NCBI GenBank assembly: GCA_963638105.1
Contig: CAVHPP010000001.1
Coordinates: forward strand, 77,080-141,079
Source: CAG-217 sp963638105
GTDB lineage: Bacteria; Bacillota; Clostridia; Oscillospirales; Acutalibacteraceae
Reading direction: 5' to 3'
Length of the DNA stretch: 64,000 nt
Shown here: positions 54,493 to 62,772 of the stretch, in pieces
Position numbering within the stretch: position 1 is the stretch's first letter
Layout of the letters: each line of letters begins with the position of its first letter
Notes under the pieces: generated by a model
The model's input: the letters and a program-made list of their open reading frames with translations, nothing else
Databases searched by the model: none
What the model was told of the DNA's origin: nothing
Made by a program: the position numbers and the translations under genes

Positions 54493-56192
54493 TCTGCCAG
54501 CTTGGCCAAAATGGCGTCTGCCGCTTCTGCGGTGGGTGCGGTCTCAGAGAAACTCTTGTCCCGGGCGGTCAGCTCCACCACGCCGTTTTTCAGGTTCCGG
54601 GGGCTGACGATCACCCGCAGGGGCACGCCCAGCAGATCTGCGTCGGAGAACATAACGCCGGCGCTGACAGAACGGTCATCGTAGATCACTTCTACGCCCT
54701 TCTCCTGCAAGGTGTTGTACAGTGTATCGGCAAAGGCACGCACTTCTTCATTGTCTGCACGCACAGCGCACAGGTGCACCTGCCAGGGGGCAATGGCCTT
54801 GGGCCAAATGGGACCGTAGTCGTCGTGGTGCGCCTCGCACACAGCGGCGGCCAGTCGGCCAACGCCAATGCCGTAGCAGCCCATGATCGGCACACGGCTC
54901 TTGCCGTCCCGATCCGTATAGGTCATACCCATAGGCTCGGTGTACTTCTTGCCCAGCTGGAAAATGTTGCCCACCTCAATACCACGGGAAATATGAATGC
55001 TCTTTTTGCCGCAGCAGGGGCAGATACCGCCCTCAACCACCTTGGCAAAATCGTGGTACTCCGCACCGGGCACATCCCGCTGCATATCCACGCCGGTATA
55101 GTGGTAATCCGTCTCGTTGGCACCGGCACACAGGTTGTTGCGCCCCTCCAGGGAGCGGTCGTATAGCACGGTAAAGTCGCCGTTTAGGTTGGCAGGGCCG
55201 ATAAAGCCGGCGTGCAGACCACATTCTTCGGTAATTACTGCCGGGTGAATTTCCTCACCCAAAAAGTTGGTGAGCTTGGTCTCGTTCACTTCCAGGTCGC
55301 CTCGCAGGAACAGTACCACATATTTGTCTTCATTATTGGTCTGGTACACCACGGCCTTGGCACTGTCCTTAGGGTCGGCGTGCAGATAGGTGCATACCTC
55401 CTCAATGGTGTGCATACCCGGTGTGTGCACCTTAGTCAGCGGCTGGGAGGGGGCATTTTCTACCGGTTCCAGGATAGACTCGGCCGCCTCCATGTTGGCC
55501 TTATATCCGCAGTCGTCGCACAGCACGATAGAGTCCTCACCAATGGGGGTCAGCAGCATAAATTCGTGGGATACGCTGCCGCCCATCATACCGGAGTCTG
55601 AAGCAACGGAGATCACCTCCGGCACACCGGCGCGGGCAAAAATGCGCTCATAAGCCTTGTGGCATTTTTCGTAATAATCGTCCAGGTCCTCCTGGCTGGT
55701 GTGGAAGGAGTAAGCGTCCTTCATAGTGAACTCACGCACACGGATCAGCCCGGCTCTGGGGCGCGCCTCGTCCCGGAACTTGGTTTGAATTTGATAGATC
55801 ATAAAGGGGTACTTGGTGTAGGTGCCGGCGTATTCTCGCACCAGTTGCACCGCAGCCTCCTCGTGGGTCATACCCAGCACCATATCGGCACCGTTGCGGT
55901 CCGTAAAGCGCAGCAACTCTTTGCCGATACTCTCATACCGGCCGGACTCTGCCCACAGAGAGGCGGGCATCACCACCGGGAACTGCACTTCCTGACCGTC
56001 CAGGGCGTCCATCTCTTCCCGCATGATTTGCTCCAGCTTCTTCAGTACCCGCTTTAAGGGCGGGTAAGAGGAGTAAATGCCGTTTGCCACATACTTGATG
56101 TAGCCGCCGCGCACCATCAGGGCGTGGCTGTCTACCTGGCAGTCTGCCGGGCGCTCCTTAAAGCGATCGCCAACTAAGTGTTCCAGTTTCAT
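54489..56192 (-). CDS. proS: Prolyl-tRNA synthetase, bacterial type with editing domain
   Basis: The 567-residue class II synthetase charges tRNA-Pro. Motif 2 is FRDEARPRAGLIRVREF and motif 3 is GCYGIGVGRL. The YbaK-like editing insertion lies between (about residues 225-385). A CxxC pair in the GICPCCGKK stretch could bind zinc. I start at MKLEHLVGDRFKERPAD after GGAGG; the T-box leader ends just upstream. LMW-PTP follows with an ATGA overlap. Confidence 0.96.
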   Translation of the reverse strand: MKLEHLVGDRFKERPADCQVDSHALMVRGGYIKYVANGIYSSYPPLKRVLKKLEQIMREEMDALDGQEVQFPVVMPASLWAESGRYESIGKELLRFTDRNGADMVLGMTHEEAAVQLVREYAGTYTKYPFMIYQIQTKFRDEARPRAGLIRVREFTMKDAYSFHTSQEDLDDYYEKCHKAYERIFARAGVPEVISVASDSGMMGGSVSHEFMLLTPIGEDSIVLCDDCGYKANMEAAESILEPVENAPSQPLTKVHTPGMHTIEEVCTYLHADPKDSAKAVVYQTNNEDKYVVLFLRGDLEVNETKLTNFLGEEIHPAVITEECGLHAGFIGPANLNGDFTVLYDRSLEGRNNLCAGANETDYHYTGVDMQRDVPGAEYHDFAKVVEGGICPCCGKKSIHISRGIEVGNIFQLGKKYTEPMGMTYTDRDGKSRVPIMGCYGIGVGRLAAAVCEAHHDDYGPIWPKAIAPWQVHLCAVRADNEEVRAFADTLYNTLQEKGVEVIYDDRSVSAGVMFSDADLLGVPLRVIVSPRNLKNGVVELTARDKSFSETAPTAEAADAILAKLAE

Positions 56193-56203
56193 ACAAAAAA
56201 CCT

Positions 56204-56456
56204 CCAAAAAATAAAGCCCTAAGCCGATCTGTGAAGATCGGTTTAGGGCGAATCATTGATCCGTGTTACCACCTAAATTCAGGCTGAGCCTGCACTCTGT
56301 GCGCTCTGTAACGGGAGCTCCCGGTGCGCCTTAATAGCCTTTGCGTTCGGCGCACAGCTCAAAGATGGGTTCCTCCGCCGCCTGCCCAGGCTTGCACCGA
56401 CCGCCTGTTCTCTCTGCACAGAGTGGGGGAGTACTGTTTCTCGTCCTTGCTGTTAC
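56204..56456 (-). promoter_or_regulatory. T-box leader of proS with CCC (Pro) specifier
   Basis: The minus-strand leader holds the T-box sequence AGGTGGTAACACGG (56261-56274). It also has a stem I with AGTA on its 5' side and GAA-CCC-A on the 3' side, giving a CCC proline specifier (56367-56369). The terminator is a 15 bp stem (56216-56230 with 56235-56249) followed by TTTATTTTTT. The T-box bulge TGGT fits the A73 discriminator of tRNA-Pro. Uncharged tRNA-Pro should prevent termination and raise proS expression. Confidence 0.92.
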
Positions 56457-56462
56457 CTTGGT

Positions 56463-56491
56463 ATCATAGCAAATCGGGACCGAAAAGTCAA
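56463..56491 (-). promoter_or_regulatory. Promoter of the proS T-box leader
   Basis: On the minus strand TTGACT (56486-56491) and TATGAT (56463-56468) are 17 bases apart. The -35 overlaps the end of the acyltransferase gene. Confidence 0.8.
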
Positions 56492-57594
56492 GAGCGCTCC
56501 GGGTTTGTCTGCTCTTTTCTCTGTCCGGTGCAGCGGCAAACCAAGGCGCGCACTACCGGGTCCAGTCGCGGCTCCAGTCCCATGGCGATTATCAGCGCCG
56601 CCACAGTGAGCAGGAGAAAGAACATGCCCTGCATATACCACCCGGGCAACCCGGCGCACAGCTTGACAGATAGCTTATTGAGCCAGCCATATAAATTGGG
56701 CTGGTTGTGAATGGCCATTAGGTACAGAGCGTGTACGCCCAAGTAGGCGAGACCTTTGTTCAGCATAGGCACCTTGCCCAGCGCCAGGCTGATACCGAGG
56801 ATGCCGGCACAGCCCAGTGCAGCCGCCGCCAAACTCAGCAGCGGGTGAGAGGCAGTCAAATCGTACATATCCTGTGGCGCTGCCTGCGCCAGCAAGCCGC
56901 AGCCGACGGTCAGCACAGTGCCGCCAATGCCGCAGGCGACAACTTTTGCCGGTTTGGAACACCGCTTTTGCAAAGAACGAAACGCACCTTGCAGCAGGGT
57001 GCCAATAAATAGATAAAAGGCCGCCTCCATGGGGCGAAGCACTGTCAGCCCTACTATGCCCAGCACCCGGCCCACGCCGGACAGGGCGGTAAAGTCCACG
57101 GCTCTGCCTATACCGGCTGCCAGCAAAAATAGTCCGGCCAGGAACAACCCTTGTGCCCAGCGGGGCAGCGTGCTGCCGGTGAGCAGACTGTAAAGCAGTT
57201 TGCCAAAAAACAGGGCGCTGAAAAACCAAAGTACATTAAATCCGCACCCGACCAAAGCGGCAATGCCGTCCAGTGCCAGCGCCTTGTAGCTGCCGTGGCC
57301 TGCAATACAGGTCACCGCGCTGCACAGCAGATAAATGGCGCTGAATAAAATGTAATAAAAAAGCAGCCGGGCGTTTTTCTCCCAAAAACGACGGAGAGAA
57401 AAGCTGCATGCATCCCTTTGCATAACCAGCCCGGACACCACAAAGAACAGGGGCATCATATAGCCGCCCAGCGCTGTATGCAAAGGCGAGGCGGGCAGGG
57501 TGTTGTACAGGATCACCGAGAGAATGCCTAACCCTTTGGCAATATCCAGTTCTATTATACGCCCGGTGCGGGGCGACATTGCCGATTGCTTCAT
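56488..57594 (-). CDS. Acyltransferase-3-like membrane protein
   Basis: The 368-residue protein starts MKQSAMSPRTGRIIELDIAK after AAGGAGA. About ten membrane segments and the ELDIAKGLGILSVILYNTLP start resemble the acyltransferase-3 family, which O-acetylates cell-wall or surface sugars. At the place where most members have a conserved His after the first helix (LxH), this protein has Asn (LYN). A loop with MPLFFVVSGLVM matches the family. The change may reduce or alter activity. It lies just upstream of proS on the same strand. Confidence 0.78.
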   Translation of the reverse strand: MKQSAMSPRTGRIIELDIAKGLGILSVILYNTLPASPLHTALGGYMMPLFFVVSGLVMQRDACSFSLRRFWEKNARLLFYYILFSAIYLLCSAVTCIAGHGSYKALALDGIAALVGCGFNVLWFFSALFFGKLLYSLLTGSTLPRWAQGLFLAGLFLLAAGIGRAVDFTALSGVGRVLGIVGLTVLRPMEAAFYLFIGTLLQGAFRSLQKRCSKPAKVVACGIGGTVLTVGCGLLAQAAPQDMYDLTASHPLLSLAAAALGCAGILGISLALGKVPMLNKGLAYLGVHALYLMAIHNQPNLYGWLNKLSVKLCAGLPGWYMQGMFFLLLTVAALIIAMGLEPRLDPVVRALVCRCTGQRKEQTNPERS

Positions 57595-57634
57595 TTTTCC
57601 GTCTCCTTGTGGAATATAAGCTTTATACAATTTT

Positions 57635-57663
57635 ATTGTAGCAACCTGCCTACGGCTTGTCAA
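57635..57663 (-). promoter_or_regulatory. Promoter of the acyltransferase gene
   Basis: On the minus strand TTGACA (57658-57663) and TACAAT (57635-57640) are 17 bases apart, with TGC before the -10. Confidence 0.85.
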
Positions 57664-57719
57664 TTCTTTTATCCCTGCCGGATAGATGCGCTAATCAAAG
57701 GAAAAAACGCAACTTATTC

Positions 57720-57748
57720 TTTACATCGGCGCCAAAAAATGGTACTAT
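57720..57748 (+). promoter_or_regulatory. Promoter of putP
   Basis: TTTACA (57720-57725) and TACTAT (57743-57748) are 17 bases apart, 62 bases before the ATG. Confidence 0.65.
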
Positions 57749-57810
57749 AAATCGTATTGCTTTGCACCGGTAGTGCTGCAAAGCGCCAAATTTTATTGGA
57801 GGTACTGTTT

Positions 57811-59337
57811 ATGACCAGTGCACAAGTTTGTATTCTGATCTCTATAGCCGTGTACCTGATCGCTATGCTGGCTATTGGTATTGTGTGCTCCAAGCGCAAC
57901 AATACAGTGGACGATTTCTATTTGGGCGGCCGTCGGTTGGGGCCGGTGGTTACTGCCATGAGTGCCGAGGCGTCGGATATGTCCAGCTGGCTGCTGATGG
58001 GCCTGCCGGGCGTTGCCTATCTGACCGGTGTTGCGGATCCGGGATGGACAGCCATTGGCCTCGGTGTGGGCACTTACATCAACTGGCTGGTGGTGGCACG
58101 CCGTCTGCGCCGATATTCCGCCCGCATTGGCGCCATTACCGTGCCGGACTTTTTCTCTCGCCGATTTGGAGAGAAAAAACATGTTCTTACCGCCATGGCA
58201 GCCATTTTAATTATTGTATTCTTTGTGCCGTACACAGCCTCCGGCTTTGCCGCCTGCGGCAAGCTGTTTGGCACGCTGTTCGGTATGGACTACCATGTGG
58301 CAATGATTATTTCCGCCATTGTGATCGTGGGCTATACCGCTACCGGCGGGTTTACTGCCGCGTCCACCACTGACTTAGTGCAGAGCATTGTGATGAGCAT
58401 TGCGCTGGTGGTGGTGCTGGTGTTTGGCGTGTCCAAGGCCGGCGGTGTGGGCGCCGTGGTGGAGAATGCGCAGAGCATGAGCGGCTATCTGTCCATGACG
58501 GCTACCTATGACCCGGAAAGCGGCAAATCCGCCACATACAGCTTGTTGAAAATTTTGTCTACCGCCGCTTGGGGGCTGGGCTACTTTGGTATGCCCCACA
58601 TTCTGCTGCGGTTTATGGCCATTGAAGATGATCGCAAATTAAAGACCTCTCGCCGCATTGCCACCATTTGGGTGGTGATCTCTATGTTCATTGCCGTGGT
58701 GATCGGCGTAGTTGGCTCCGCTATGGTCAAGAACGGCGCTATGGGTGCGCTGGCAGACAAGGAAACCATTATTGTGCAGATCGCCAATCTGCTGTCCCAG
58801 CACGGGGTAGTTGCTGCACTGTTGGCCGGTGTGATCCTGGCGGGTATTTTGGCCAGCACCATGTCCACGGCGGACAGCCAGCTGCTGGCTGCCTCTTCCG
58901 GCGTCAGCGAGAATATTTTGGGCAGCCTGTTCAACCTGAATTTGTCTGCCAAGGCCAAGATGATCGTGGCTCGGGTGACCCTGCTGGGCATCGCCGTGGT
59001 AGGCATGTTTATGGCTTGGGATTCTAACGCTTCTGTGTTTAAGATCGTCAGCTTTGCCTGGGCGGGCTTTGGCGCGTCCTTTGGTCCGGTAATGCTGCTG
59101 GCGCTGTTTTGGCGGCGCTCCAACCGCTACGGCGCTGTGGCCGGTATGATTGCCGGTGCGGTGATGGTGTTCTTGTGGAAGTATTGCATTGCCGATCTGG
59201 CACCGGTTTTGAAGATTTACGAGCTGCTGCCTGCGTTCCTGTTTGGTCTGCTGGTGAATGTGGTGGTGTCCCTGTGCACCCCTGCGCCGGACAAAGAGGT
59301 GCTGGAGCAGTATGACGCGGTAAAAGCGGAGAAGTGA
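57811..59337 (+). CDS. putP: Sodium/proline symporter
   Basis: The 508-residue sodium:solute symporter starts at ATG 57811 after TTGGAGG. Thirteen membrane segments can be drawn. The substrate/Na+ regions AEASDMSSWLLMGLPG and ASTMSTADSQLLAASS match PutP closely. It should import proline with sodium. It forms a unit with the following HD-domain gene (GTGA overlap). It is not controlled by the proS T-box. Confidence 0.93.
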   Translation: MTSAQVCILISIAVYLIAMLAIGIVCSKRNNTVDDFYLGGRRLGPVVTAMSAEASDMSSWLLMGLPGVAYLTGVADPGWTAIGLGVGTYINWLVVARRLRRYSARIGAITVPDFFSRRFGEKKHVLTAMAAILIIVFFVPYTASGFAACGKLFGTLFGMDYHVAMIISAIVIVGYTATGGFTAASTTDLVQSIVMSIALVVVLVFGVSKAGGVGAVVENAQSMSGYLSMTATYDPESGKSATYSLLKILSTAAWGLGYFGMPHILLRFMAIEDDRKLKTSRRIATIWVVISMFIAVVIGVVGSAMVKNGAMGALADKETIIVQIANLLSQHGVVAALLAGVILAGILASTMSTADSQLLAASSGVSENILGSLFNLNLSAKAKMIVARVTLLGIAVVGMFMAWDSNASVFKIVSFAWAGFGASFGPVMLLALFWRRSNRYGAVAGMIAGAVMVFLWKYCIADLAPVLKIYELLPAFLFGLLVNVVVSLCTPAPDKEVLEQYDAVKAEK

Positions 59338-59828
59338 GCCCTTTGAACGATCCGAGAGAAGCGTTGCGCCGTGCCCTGCAATATGATGCGGGAGATCCCA
59401 AGCGGATACAGCATTTGATCAAGGTGTATACTTTTGCCGAAATGATCGCCGATGGGGAGCATTTGCCCGACGCGCAGCGGCGCGTATTGCTGACAGCCGC
59501 TGCACTTCATGATATTGGTATTCACAATGCGGAGCTGCATTACGGTTCCTCCGCCGGTAAATACCAAGAGCTGGAGGGTCCGCCGGTGGTGCGCCAACTG
59601 CTTGCAGACTGGCCAAAGGATTTTGTGGAAGAAGTCTGTGATCTGGTGGCCAGACACCATACCTACACCGGTGTGGACCGATTGACTTTGCGCATTTTAA
59701 TTGAGGCGGACTTTTTGGTGAATGCGTATGAGGAGGGGCTTTCCGAAGAAGCCGTGCAAGTCGGCAGAGAAAAGTTGTTCACCACTGCAACGGGAAAGCA
59801 CTTGTTGCGAACGCTTTATGCAGTATAA
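59334..59828 (+). CDS. HD-domain phosphohydrolase-like protein
   Basis: The 164-residue protein starts at GTG 59334, overlapping the putP stop (GTGA); TTG at 59343 is an alternative. HD motifs are seen in QHLIKVYTFAEMIA, AAALHDIGIHNAE, VARHHTYTG and LIEADFLVNA. Such proteins hydrolyse nucleotides or phosphate esters. The link with PutP is unknown. Confidence 0.85.
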   Translation: MSPLNDPREALRRALQYDAGDPKRIQHLIKVYTFAEMIADGEHLPDAQRRVLLTAAALHDIGIHNAELHYGSSAGKYQELEGPPVVRQLLADWPKDFVEEVCDLVARHHTYTGVDRLTLRILIEADFLVNAYEEGLSEEAVQVGREKLFTTATGKHLLRTLYAV

Positions 59829-59837
59829 GATAATAAA

Positions 59838-59868
59838 AAACGCAAGGTGTATTTCGCACCTTGCGTTT
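59838..59868. terminator. Bidirectional terminator between HD and bioY genes
   Basis: A perfect 12 bp stem (59838-59849 with 59857-59868) with TCTTTG on the plus strand and a strong TTTTATTATC run on the minus strand. Confidence 0.9.
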
Positions 59869-59886
59869 CTTTGTGTCGTTTCAGGT

Positions 59887-60447
59887 TTATTTTACAAAGC
59901 GGATCAGCCGATTGGTAAGTAGGGCTGCCAGCAGGATCTTGCCGCACTCCGGCAGCAGGAAGGGCACCACACAGGTGGCCAGCGCCGCTTTTAATGTGGC
60001 TTTGTAAGCAATGATGAACCACACGGTGCCAAAGGCGTAGCACACAGTCAGGCCGATCACCATAAACAGGATCAACTGCCAAAACTTGTGACCGAACTTC
60101 TGCACCAAAGCACCGGTGATCAGTGCGGTCAGGACAAAGCCGACAATGTAGCCGCCGGTGGGGCCGGTAATGGCTGCCACGCCGCTTTTGAACCCGGTAA
60201 AGATGGGCAGTCCCACCATACCCAGCAGAATGTATACGATCACGGACACGGTGGAGCGCTTCCACCCCAGCAGTCCGGCGCACAGGCAAACGGCAAAGGT
60301 CTGCATGGTAAAGGACACGGTCATGGGCACGGCGATCTGGGCACACACAGCGATCAGTGCGGCAAACAGACCGATATAGGCAATGTCTACCGTGCGGAGT
60401 TTTTTCTTCTTCTTGCTGCCTTCGGCAGCGGCGGTTGTTTCTGACAT
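59887..60447 (-). CDS. bioY: Biotin transporter substrate-binding subunit BioY
   Basis: The 186-residue membrane protein is the S component of an ECF-type biotin importer. It has about six segments and the family motif GPTGGYIVGFVL. The N-terminal tail is Lys-rich (GSKKKKKLRT). It stands alone, so it must use a shared ECF module encoded elsewhere. Its promoter is covered by a BirA-type operator, which supports biotin as ligand. Confidence 0.95.
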   Translation of the reverse strand: MSETTAAAEGSKKKKKLRTVDIAYIGLFAALIAVCAQIAVPMTVSFTMQTFAVCLCAGLLGWKRSTVSVIVYILLGMVGLPIFTGFKSGVAAITGPTGGYIVGFVLTALITGALVQKFGHKFWQLILFMVIGLTVCYAFGTVWFIIAYKATLKAALATCVVPFLLPECGKILLAALLTNRLIRFVK

Positions 60448-60476
60448 ACTTTTTACCTCACATTGAATTTTGTACT

Positions 60477-60530
60477 ATTATGCCTTGATTTTGCGTAAAT
60501 GTCAACCAAAAATTAAAAATAAGTTGACAA
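60477..60530 (-). promoter_or_regulatory. bioY promoter with BirA-type operator
   Basis: On the minus strand TTGACA (60500-60505) and CATAAT (60477-60482) are 17 bases apart. TTGTCAAC (60523-60530) and GTTGACAT (60499-60506) form an inverted repeat with a 16-base gap, the known BirA pattern, overlapping the -35. Biotin-loaded BirA should repress. Confidence 0.88.
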
Positions 60531-60636
60531 TTTGCGATTTCGCGTCAAAATTTCGCCGGATTCCTGCTGTATTGCACAAATTCTTTGGCACATTTTTGTG
60601 CACTGTACTGAATTTTAAGAATTTGGCGCATACCGG

Positions 60637-60665
60637 TAGGCAAAGGCTGCGCCAGCGTGTATAAT
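60637..60665 (+). promoter_or_regulatory. Likely promoter of the GH43 gene
   Basis: A consensus TATAAT (60660-60665) lies 30 bases before the ATG; the -35 at 17 bases (TAGGCA, 60637-60642) is poor. Confidence 0.5.
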
Positions 60666-60695
60666 GGTGCTGATTTTTGAAGAAGGAGCACACTT

Positions 60696-61637
60696 ATGCA
60701 GCTGTTAGAAACAAAAAAAGAGAATTATATCGGCCAGGCAGATCCGTTTATCCTGGAGAGCGGCGGTCGATATTACATTTATACCACCGGCGATGATGGC
60801 ATTTACGCTTACAGCTCGGATGATCTGCTCACTGGTTGGCAATTTCACGGTATGGTGTTTACCGTGCCCGGAGAGCACGACTTCTGGGCGCCCAGCGTTA
60901 TTGAACTGGATGGTACATATTATATGTATTGTTCTTATGAGTTCTTTGGCGATACGCCGGATCAGGGCGGTCATCGGGAGGCGCTGTTTGTCAGTCAGGC
61001 GGATAATCCCCTCGGTCCCTTTGGGCAGGAGAAGCAGATTCTGCATCCCTTTTCCATTGACTCCCAGATTGTGCAAAATGAGAGCGGTCTGTATTTGTTC
61101 TATTCTACCAATACGTTTGAGGGTGACCGGATTGGCACATATATTGTAGTGGATAAGATGCTGGATCCGTACACCCCGGCCGGACACCCGGTGCCGGTGG
61201 TGGTGCCCACCCTGGACGAGGAGATCTTCCGTCGGGATCGGTACAAGACGGGCCAGCACTGGCACACCATTGAGGGCGCCTGCTACTTCCGGGAGGGGGA
61301 CTGGCAGTATGTAATGTACAGCGGCAACTGTTACTTACAGCCTACCTATTATATAGGATATGCCCGCGCCAAGACAGACGAAACGGACCTGACCAAAATC
61401 AAGTTTGAAAAGGTGCCGGATGACCATACCTATGCTCCGGTGATTCGCGCCAATGATTGGGAGGAGGGCACCGGTCACCACAGCGTGATCAAAAAGGACG
61501 GCGTATGGTACGCGGTGTACCACGCCCGCAATGTGGAGGACGACGGCTTTGAAGGCGACCGCCGCAACGCCCGCATTTGCCGATTGGAAGTGAAGGACGG
61601 CACCATTACCGCGCACCGCTATCCGGACCATATATAA
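60696..61637 (+). CDS. Glycoside hydrolase family 43-like, intracellular
   Basis: The 313-residue five-bladed beta-propeller has the GH43 catalytic Asp (GQADPFILES), the helper Asp (DSQIVQNE) and acid Glu (TIEGACYFREG), plus FWAPSV and GHHSV. No signal peptide is seen. GH43 enzymes remove arabinose, xylose or related residues from plant glycans; the exact bond is unknown. It starts MQLLETKKENYIGQADP after GAAGGAG. Confidence 0.88.
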   Translation: MQLLETKKENYIGQADPFILESGGRYYIYTTGDDGIYAYSSDDLLTGWQFHGMVFTVPGEHDFWAPSVIELDGTYYMYCSYEFFGDTPDQGGHREALFVSQADNPLGPFGQEKQILHPFSIDSQIVQNESGLYLFYSTNTFEGDRIGTYIVVDKMLDPYTPAGHPVPVVVPTLDEEIFRRDRYKTGQHWHTIEGACYFREGDWQYVMYSGNCYLQPTYYIGYARAKTDETDLTKIKFEKVPDDHTYAPVIRANDWEEGTGHHSVIKKDGVWYAVYHARNVEDDGFEGDRRNARICRLEVKDGTITAHRYPDHI

Positions 61638-61744
61638 TTGATAAGCCCCCGGGCCAACTACCAAATCTTGTGTACTGTATGCTGCCGGCGTACTAATGTT
61701 TACAATTTGTTCATAAAAATCTCGCATTTGCTTGCATTTTTTTG

Positions 61745-61773
61745 TTGAAATTTGAGCAGCAAGATGATATACT
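61745..61773 (+). promoter_or_regulatory. Promoter of the Lys/Ala-rich membrane protein gene
   Basis: TTGAAA (61745-61750) and TATACT (61768-61773) are 17 bases apart, with TGA before the -10 (extended). The transcript starts after the ATG at 61752, so the TTG at 61803 is the start. Confidence 0.82.
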
Positions 61774-61802
61774 ACTACTATACTTATAAGGAGGGTACTG
61801 CC

Positions 61803-62654
61803 TTGAGTAAAGAAAAGAAGCTTGCTAAAAAAGAAGCGAAGGCGGCCAAGAGAGAAGCAAAGGCTGAAAAGGCACTTGCTAAGGCAAACGCCAAAGCGGA
61901 AAAGAAGCATGCAAAGGCTTATGAGAAATTCGTAAAAGAAACTACGAAGAAAAACGAACAAGGGGAAAAGAAAGCGGCCGCAGGCGGCAAAGCATTTACT
62001 GCCATTGCCATTCCGACCATCGATGCTTTCCAGACTAAGGGAGAGATCAAAGCAGAGAAGGCCGGCCAGAAGGCATACGCTAAGTTGGTCAAGAAGATCG
62101 ACAAGAAGAATGCCAAGCTGGAGAAGAAGTGCGCTAAGAAGGGTAAACCCTTCGTACCGATCCCCACACCGTCTCAGGACGAGATGGCGGCAAGACCGGA
62201 GAACAAGGGCGGCAAGATCGTCCTGATTGTGATCCTGATCCTGCTCATTTGGTTCCTGATTTACTTTATCGTTCGTTTTGGCGCGTTTGTTTACAATCCC
62301 GCCCAGGAAACGACGGCTGCGGAAGAGGGAACAAAAGTGGCCCAGACTTACGATGCGTATTCCAACCCGCATAAGATCACAACCACACCGGATTACAGCA
62401 TTGCGGATGCCAAGCTGCTGCTCAAGCAGACCATTCACGATAACTGGCAGGAGGTTGGTTACAGTGCGGATCCGTCCAGCAGTTCTATCTCTTACAACAA
62501 TAAGGTAGTTACTGTTAACGGCGCGGATTGCTATGTGTTTAGCTGCTCCGGCAAGACTTTTGCTGTGGCTGTTAAGTTGTCTGCTGTGTACTATGCACAT
62601 AATGGCGAGTACCAGCCGCTGACCTTTAACAACACCAATTACCTGTTCAAGTAA
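61803..62654 (+). CDS. Unknown Lys/Ala-rich protein with one membrane segment and internal repeats
   Basis: Starting at TTG 61803 after AAGGAGGG, the 283-residue protein has three parts. The first is an N-terminal Lys/Ala-rich, probably helical, cytoplasmic part (about 1-60). The second is two similar units (KAYEKFVKETTKKN...GKAFTAIAIPTIDAF and KAYAKLVKKIDKKN...GKPFVPIPTPSQDE). The third is one membrane helix (about 138-158, KIVLIVILILLIWFLIYFIV) followed by an outer part of about 120 residues with Thr and Ser-rich stretches. I do not recognise a family. The charge suggests contact with nucleic acid, ribosomes or the inner membrane face. Confidence 0.75.
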   Translation: MSKEKKLAKKEAKAAKREAKAEKALAKANAKAEKKHAKAYEKFVKETTKKNEQGEKKAAAGGKAFTAIAIPTIDAFQTKGEIKAEKAGQKAYAKLVKKIDKKNAKLEKKCAKKGKPFVPIPTPSQDEMAARPENKGGKIVLIVILILLIWFLIYFIVRFGAFVYNPAQETTAAEEGTKVAQTYDAYSNPHKITTTPDYSIADAKLLLKQTIHDNWQEVGYSADPSSSSISYNNKVVTVNGADCYVFSCSGKTFAVAVKLSAVYYAHNGEYQPLTFNNTNYLFK

Positions 62655-62660
62655 TTACAT

Positions 62661-62693
62661 ACAGCCCACCTTTTTCGGGTGGGCTGTTTTTTT
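62661..62693 (+). terminator. Terminator after the Lys/Ala-rich protein gene
   Basis: ACAGCCCACC (62661-62670) pairs exactly with GGTGGGCTGT (62678-62687), with the T run to 62693. Confidence 0.92.
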
Positions 62694-62726
62694 ATGTGTT
62701 TTTTGTTCTAAAGATAATATTAATCA

Positions 62727-62762
62727 TAGAAAAAGACCGCTGTGCTTACCACAGCGGTCTTT
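62727..62762 (-). terminator. Terminator after metA
   Basis: A perfect 13 bp stem (62732-62744 with 62750-62762) is followed on the minus strand by TTTTCT. Confidence 0.9.
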
Positions 62763-62772
62763 GTTACTTATG

